DNA of 64,000 nucleotides from Paenibacillus sp. FJAT-26967 (GTDB lineage: Bacteria; Bacillota; Bacilli; Paenibacillales; NBRC-103111). The DNA is taken from the NCBI RefSeq assembly GCF_001541095.1, contig NZ_LMXH01000006.1, forward strand, positions 62,001 to 126,000, written 5' to 3'. The stretch's first letter is position 1. Each line of letters opens with the position of its first letter. The translations under genes and the position numbers were made by a program. Under the pieces are notes generated by a model. That model was given only the letters and a program-made list of their open reading frames with translations, was not told the origin of the DNA and searched no databases. Of the stretch, positions 59,924 to 64,000 are shown one piece after another.

Positions 59924-62575
59924 TCACTTCAAGCCGTCAAAGAAGTCAATCTCCGACAAATCGTTCTCGAAGGCGAAGAACCGCTTGGCTCCCAGATACA
60001 GCTGTTCCTTGCGGCGCGCTACGGGTACGACATGGAATCCCCAGTTCTGGCCTCCGCCGAACACGAAGAACTTCACTTCTTCATTCACGATGGAATCCGT
60101 GTCATCCTGAGGAATTTTGCCGCCGTAGGTTGCCATGATGTCTTCATAGAGCACCGGTTTGAAACCCGCCGGACGGCTCGGGTATATATATCTCTGCCGG
60201 AGTTTACCGTTCATATCCTTGAGATAGAACTCAATCTCCGCCGCTCCCCAAGGTCTGGATATGCAGCCCTGCGCGGCGTTATCCCGGTCAAGCGTGCTGA
60301 TCAGTATTCTTTCAATTCGGCTGTGCGTGTAAGCGGTCACGGAATAAGGAATAACGGCTGACTGGTGCGTCATATTCGTCTCGATCACGCCCGCCTTTTT
60401 ATCCCTCAAATAACGGATCGCTCCTTTTAAACAAGCCAGCTTCAAATCCGGCACCTTTTCGTTCTCGTCTACTTTTTGCGTGAACTGTATGGTCCTGCCC
60501 GGCACGAACTCTTTGAGCGCTTCCCGGAACACATCTATGCGGCAGGACTGACCCGTCAGCTTGATGATGGAGTATGTTTGCAGCTCGCCGCTCTGGTAGA
60601 AATCTTCCAGGAACTTGCGGACAATTTCATAGATATCCGCTTTAATGAGATGATTGATCTCTTGAATAGTGAATACCGCATCCGGAAATTCATAACGGTC
60701 TTTAAACCCGCCCTGTTCACGTATGGACAAATACCATTTGTCTACTCCGGTAATCTTCAGATCGTGTTCCCGCACATCTCCGTTTCCGGCATGGAACCGA
60801 TTACGGAGAACGCCTGTTTTGCGAAAAAACTCCGTCTTCATGCTCTCCGCCATTTCCCATAAGAAATGGTAATTGTTGCGCACCCGGTTGTAATCTTCAC
60901 GGGTATGGTTCCCATACTCCCGGTAGCGCGTTGGAATCAGCAGCTCCGCTTCCCGGTACCGCGCTTCCAGCCGTTCGTAGAGAGAACCGATTCCGTATTC
61001 GTCTACATACCGGAATACATCCCCGCTCGAAATTCCGATGAGGCTGTCCATACCGGTAACGGATTGCCCGCAGCTGTAATACTCGGCGAACACGATTTTC
61101 ATATACTGCATAATGCGGTGCGTCAGATTATTGCCTCCGAAGTTCGTGTCTCCGTTCTCATAGGTCGTCTGAACATCGAGCCGGTAGGCCATATGCCCAT
61201 CCTCAATCCGGAACCGGCACGAGGACAGGTCGGTCGTACCTCCGCCGCAATCGATGACGAGAGCTTTGTAGGTCTCCCCATCCTCGAACCGGTTCTGCTC
61301 CAGACGGTCGGCAATGGTGTTATACAGCACCGCCATTCCCTCATCGAGAGCATTCTCCGTCTCCAGCTTGTATGCCGGCAGAATCTCTGCGAACATATCT
61401 TGGAACTGCGCCTTGAGTTTGACCGGGCTGGTCATATGAAGATTCCGGAACTGACATTTGAACTGGTGCTCCGCCGTCCGGATAATGTAAGTGAGGTAAG
61501 CGCGGATAATTTCACTTCTGCTCACATGAGCGCTATTGCCGTTTGCATCCGTCACTTCCTCGCTTCTCACATAGTCGTTCACCCACCGCTTAATTCCGTG
61601 AAATACAGTCGCCTGCGTGCCGGATCCGAGCTTCTTCCGGTACAAAAGCGCCTCGTGTCCGAACTGGTACCGGATGTCCGAAGGATCGGAACAGTCCGCC
61701 ACGCGGACGACCGTCGGCAGCAGCTCAATCCATTCGCCCTGCGGATCAGCCGGGTCCGGGAAAGCTACATAGTTGATCGCATCCAGCCTTACGTTGCCGT
61801 GAAGCAGGTCCTGGCTGCAGGGTGTCTGGATATAGCCCGCATCCAGATAGACTCCGGCTGTTGTATTGGAGGTGCCGAAGTCTACAGCGAGCACGGCTTC
61901 CGTATGCTCCGGCTCCCGGATCTCCAGGTCGGCCGCCGGTATGCGGCAGTAATGCAGATTGACAGGAGGCAAGGGCTTATTCTGATGGTAGATCCTGTAG
62001 AGATAATCCGAGTCCTGCGGACTGAAGAAGAGGAGACTATACTTCCGGTTGGATGTGCGCCTCAAATAAGCATGCCGGTCCCTCGTCAAATAATAGGTGC
62101 CGGGCCTCACTGCATCCTTGACCACTCCTAGAATGCCGCACAGCTCCATCTGCTCGTTCACCAGCAGGACATTCGTTCCTTCGAAGCTCGCAGCCCCCTC
62201 CAGGCGATAGCCGTCCCGCTCATCCAGGCAGAGTCCCTCGTAGAGAGTGATCCGCGCAGGCACCTTCGTGCCCCGGTCTCCGAGCGGTGTACGCAAATAC
62301 CGCCGGAGCGCGGTCTGCACACGATCTTCTCCGCCCGGAACCGGACTGCCGATCATAAGCCGCTCTTCCGACCCGCGGAACTTGAGAATCGTTCCGATTA
62401 ACCCGTCACGGTCCAGCGTGTTCACCAAACCTTCGATTAGCTTCTCTTTGCTGCAAATCACGCGGAGCTGGTACGTCGTCATATCCGTAAGCTCGTCACG
62501 GCTGTAGCGTACGACGCCCGGTTCGGTGATTCTATCTTCCGGATGCTGATACAGCCTGTATGAATATCCGTTCAT
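59924..62575 (-). CDS. Hsp70/actin-fold ATPase with long N-terminal domain
   Basis: The 883-residue protein has a novel N-terminal domain of about 220 residues (GYSYRLYQHPEDRITEPG, TYQLRVICSKEKLIEGL). It is followed by an ASKHA-fold ATPase with phosphate-1 AVDFGTSNTTAG (about 226-238), phosphate-2 VIDCGGGTTDLS (about 436-447) and an adenosine-type motif IIKLTGQSCRIDVFREAL (about 675). The last ~180 residues (ERILISTLDRDNAAQGC, EIEFYLKDMNGKLRQRYIYPSRPAGF) replace the usual substrate-binding domain. It probably acts as a chaperone or energy source for the spike/effector module. AAGGAGG precedes the ATG. It is not a DnaK: no DnaJ or GrpE gene is nearby. Confidence 0.86.
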   Translation of the reverse strand: MNGYSYRLYQHPEDRITEPGVVRYSRDELTDMTTYQLRVICSKEKLIEGLVNTLDRDGLIGTILKFRGSEERLMIGSPVPGGEDRVQTALRRYLRTPLGDRGTKVPARITLYEGLCLDERDGYRLEGAASFEGTNVLLVNEQMELCGILGVVKDAVRPGTYYLTRDRHAYLRRTSNRKYSLLFFSPQDSDYLYRIYHQNKPLPPVNLHYCRIPAADLEIREPEHTEAVLAVDFGTSNTTAGVYLDAGYIQTPCSQDLLHGNVRLDAINYVAFPDPADPQGEWIELLPTVVRVADCSDPSDIRYQFGHEALLYRKKLGSGTQATVFHGIKRWVNDYVRSEEVTDANGNSAHVSRSEIIRAYLTYIIRTAEHQFKCQFRNLHMTSPVKLKAQFQDMFAEILPAYKLETENALDEGMAVLYNTIADRLEQNRFEDGETYKALVIDCGGGTTDLSSCRFRIEDGHMAYRLDVQTTYENGDTNFGGNNLTHRIMQYMKIVFAEYYSCGQSVTGMDSLIGISSGDVFRYVDEYGIGSLYERLEARYREAELLIPTRYREYGNHTREDYNRVRNNYHFLWEMAESMKTEFFRKTGVLRNRFHAGNGDVREHDLKITGVDKWYLSIREQGGFKDRYEFPDAVFTIQEINHLIKADIYEIVRKFLEDFYQSGELQTYSIIKLTGQSCRIDVFREALKEFVPGRTIQFTQKVDENEKVPDLKLACLKGAIRYLRDKKAGVIETNMTHQSAVIPYSVTAYTHSRIERILISTLDRDNAAQGCISRPWGAAEIEFYLKDMNGKLRQRYIYPSRPAGFKPVLYEDIMATYGGKIPQDDTDSIVNEEVKFFVFGGGQNWGFHVVPVARRKEQLYLGAKRFFAFENDLSEIDFFDGLK

Positions 62576-62597
62576 CGTTGTCCTCCTTCACGGCCGG

Positions 62598-63293
62598 TCA
62601 ATACATCGCAATGCGGTCGAGCCGCATCGTCTCTTCCACGCCTAATATGCCGAAATGCCGGTTCCAATACAGTTCCGTTTGAAAACGAACAGGAAGGAGC
62701 AAGTCCAGCAGCAAATTCATTCGGATCCAACCGGACTCACTCTCCTCCTTATCAATGTAGAGGAGCAGTTCATTCTTCTCCTCGCAGTTTGCGTATATGG
62801 TAGAGCCCGGAAATAAGGAGCGGACCGTCCTTTTCAGCGTAAACAAGGCATCCCCTGTTTCGTACATTTGCAGCACACCTGCCGCAATAGTATCCTGTTC
62901 GTCTCGGCTGCACTGAACGAAATTCCTCCGCACCTTGTCTCCGAATATTCCCGCTTCCAGGTCCCGCTTCACAAAACGGATTTGGAATTCCCGCTTGTTC
63001 ATCCCCTGCATCAGATCAATATCCGCCAGGAAGTGAATCAGAATGTCAAACAAAGCGGCCCGGAACTCGGCATCTTCCGTGTAGTTAATATCAAGCATGC
63101 CGCGGAACATCTCGTCAAACCGGTAGAACGGATTGATTTCTACGGTTTTCTCGACCAGGCTCGCATTCATATCCTCCATGCTCAGTTCCATATAAGGGGA
63201 GTACACGGCAGCAGCGGAGAATTGAATCTCCCGCTTGCTGATCCCGCTTCGTTCGGCCCTGATCAGCAGATCCCAAATGTAATTCAAACCCAT
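62598..63293 (-). CDS. Hypothetical cassette protein
   Basis: The 231-residue protein (LNYIWDLLIRAERSGISKREIQF, VEINPFYRFDEMFRGML, RRNFVQCSRDEQDTIAAGVLQMY, TEDAEFRAALFDILIHFLADIDL) is not recognised. It overlaps the preceding gene's stop by 10 nt and precedes the Hsp70-like gene by 22 nt. The sequence near RFQTELYWNRHFGILGVEETMRLD looks like a conserved C-terminal module. Probably a core component of the same system. Confidence 0.76.
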   Translation of the reverse strand: MGLNYIWDLLIRAERSGISKREIQFSAAAVYSPYMELSMEDMNASLVEKTVEINPFYRFDEMFRGMLDINYTEDAEFRAALFDILIHFLADIDLMQGMNKREFQIRFVKRDLEAGIFGDKVRRNFVQCSRDEQDTIAAGVLQMYETGDALFTLKRTVRSLFPGSTIYANCEEKNELLLYIDKEESESGWIRMNLLLDLLLPVRFQTELYWNRHFGILGVEETMRLDRIAMY

Positions 63294-64000
63294 ACCCCTT
63301 CACATTTATATTCGGGCAGGTACATTTGAACCTCGGAGACCACGAAGCTCATAAAATCATTCCTCATAAAATCGTCCCGGCCGAACGTCTTCCCCGGCCG
63401 GAAACTCAGGCGCAATACAGCCCTGCCGATAGCTGCTCGGACCTGATCACTGATGAACGGGTTCATTTCATACGTCTGGGCTTCTGTTCCGGAGCGGCGG
63501 GCAGACACTTCTCTTCCTGGGTCCTCTATGACCCGAGTGTCCTCGAGCACCAAATATTCGGAAGCTTCCAGCGAATGCACAATCCGCGCTATCTCTCCTT
63601 TGGAGCGGACGACCATCGCCTGCTTGCGTGTGTATTTGCCCACGAAGCTCTCCGTACAGCGGTTGGAGACAAGCGGATACTCCAGACGGCCAATCTGGAT
63701 ATCGACCGGCTGGACAACCTTAAGCACACTCCAGATTCCTGCCCTCTCCTGCGGAGAAACAATCGTCAGCTCTTCCTCGGAGCGTTTAATATAACGGATG
63801 TCCGCTGCATGTCCGTCTACCAGATAACCATGCTCAGTACCTGTTTTTCTCAGCGAAAGAACATGCTCGAAGTTCACGCGGTCCGAAGCCGGTACAGGAA
63901 ACCCGCTGTTCTTGATATAGAGCCTTTCAATGTTCCAGAGCGGAATCCGGTCCGTCCGTTTGAATGCCTCGTACTCTTCCAGATCAACCGAAATTTCGGT
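63284..64000 (-). CDS. Hypothetical cassette protein (5' end beyond window)
   Basis: The frame is open to the right edge; 239 codons are visible, and the codons from 64000 inward (TEISVDLEEYEAFKRTDRIP, LWNIERLYIKNSGFPVPASD) read as real protein. A GTG at 63877 is not the true start. Visible parts include EHVLSLRKTGTEHGYLVDGHAADIRYIKRSE and FRPGKTFGRDDFMRNDFMSF. The family is not recognised. It shows that the cassette continues to the right. Confidence 0.75.
   Translation of the reverse strand, partial: TEISVDLEEYEAFKRTDRIPLWNIERLYIKNSGFPVPASDRVNFEHVLSLRKTGTEHGYLVDGHAADIRYIKRSEEELTIVSPQERAGIWSVLKVVQPVDIQIGRLEYPLVSNRCTESFVGKYTRKQAMVVRSKGEIARIVHSLEASEYLVLEDTRVIEDPGREVSARRSGTEAQTYEMNPFISDQVRAAIGRAVLRLSFRPGKTFGRDDFMRNDFMSFVVSEVQMYLPEYKCEGVWV

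Noticed and set aside
59198-60361. 387-codon open frame on the plus strand
   Set aside because: Spans two minus-strand genes and their junction; no ribosome site or domain.
60866-62131. 421-codon open frame on the plus strand
   Set aside because: Antisense to the Hsp70-like gene; no ribosome site and no recognisable motif.
50925-64000. Prophage explanation for the spike genes
   Set aside because: No integrase, terminase, portal, capsid, holin or lysin genes are seen, and the DcrB-like, PAAR-like and Hsp70-like proteins do not fit a standard prophage tail; the unseen right flank could still change this.

Overview
The window looks like chromosome from a spore-forming, Gram-positive soil Firmicute of the Paenibacillaceae (Paenibacillus-like). 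This is inferred from strong AGGAGG-type ribosome sites, YesM/YesN two-component pairs beside sugar ABC transporters, a YdjO cold-inducible protein, DUF4183 proteins and a moderately GC-rich composition. I see no rRNA, insertion sequence, prophage integrase or CRISPR array. One tRNA, tRNA-Thr(CGT), is present.

Region 1 (1-14155) is mixed housekeeping. It holds an Lrp/AsnC regulator cut by the left edge, a cysteine hydrolase, a membrane-anchored DsbA-like protein without a CxxC motif, a secreted hypothetical protein, a radical SAM protein, a Nudix hydrolase, an SDR dehydrogenase, an amino-acid permease, an SMR pump, an exported metallophosphoesterase, a cold-shock protein with a terminator-like hairpin in its leader, YdjO, and a lipase plus cytochrome P450 pair.

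Region 2 (14495-40882) contains two carbohydrate-uptake loci facing each other. On the plus strand (14495-23041) the order is sensor kinase, AraC-type regulator, binding lipoprotein, two permeases, GH36 alpha-galactosidase. On the minus strand (40882-30382) the order is the same, but the enzymes are a GH35 beta-galactosidase and a sulfatase. No transporter ATPase gene lies in either locus, so a shared MsmX-type ATPase elsewhere is likely. Between them lie a ROK repressor, a YdcF-like protein, a Cof phosphatase, an NCS2 purine permease, a 3-methyladenine glycosylase and two DUF4183 proteins that may be sporulation-linked. Hairpins sit just before the ribosome sites of internal genes and probably set expression ratios.

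Region 3 (41359-50125) holds small and membrane genes: a ferritin-like protein, a Gly-Asn-repeat protein beside a 40-residue membrane peptide, a DedA protein, an HPP-family protein, a formate/nitrite transporter, a chemotaxis receptor, a hypothetical protein and endonuclease V.

Region 4 (50337-64000, all minus strand) is the most unusual part. It is a tightly packed cassette with two VgrG-like spike proteins, a DUF4280 PAAR-like protein, a DcrB-like protein, an 883-residue Hsp70/actin-fold ATPase and several unrecognised proteins. The last VgrG is fused to a hydrophobic region and a C-terminal deaminase-like toxin, followed by a translationally coupled candidate immunity gene and then a broken vgrG remnant. 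The layout is that of a contractile-injection-type effector module with a polymorphic-toxin tip. Sheath and tube genes are not in the window; the cassette runs off the right edge.
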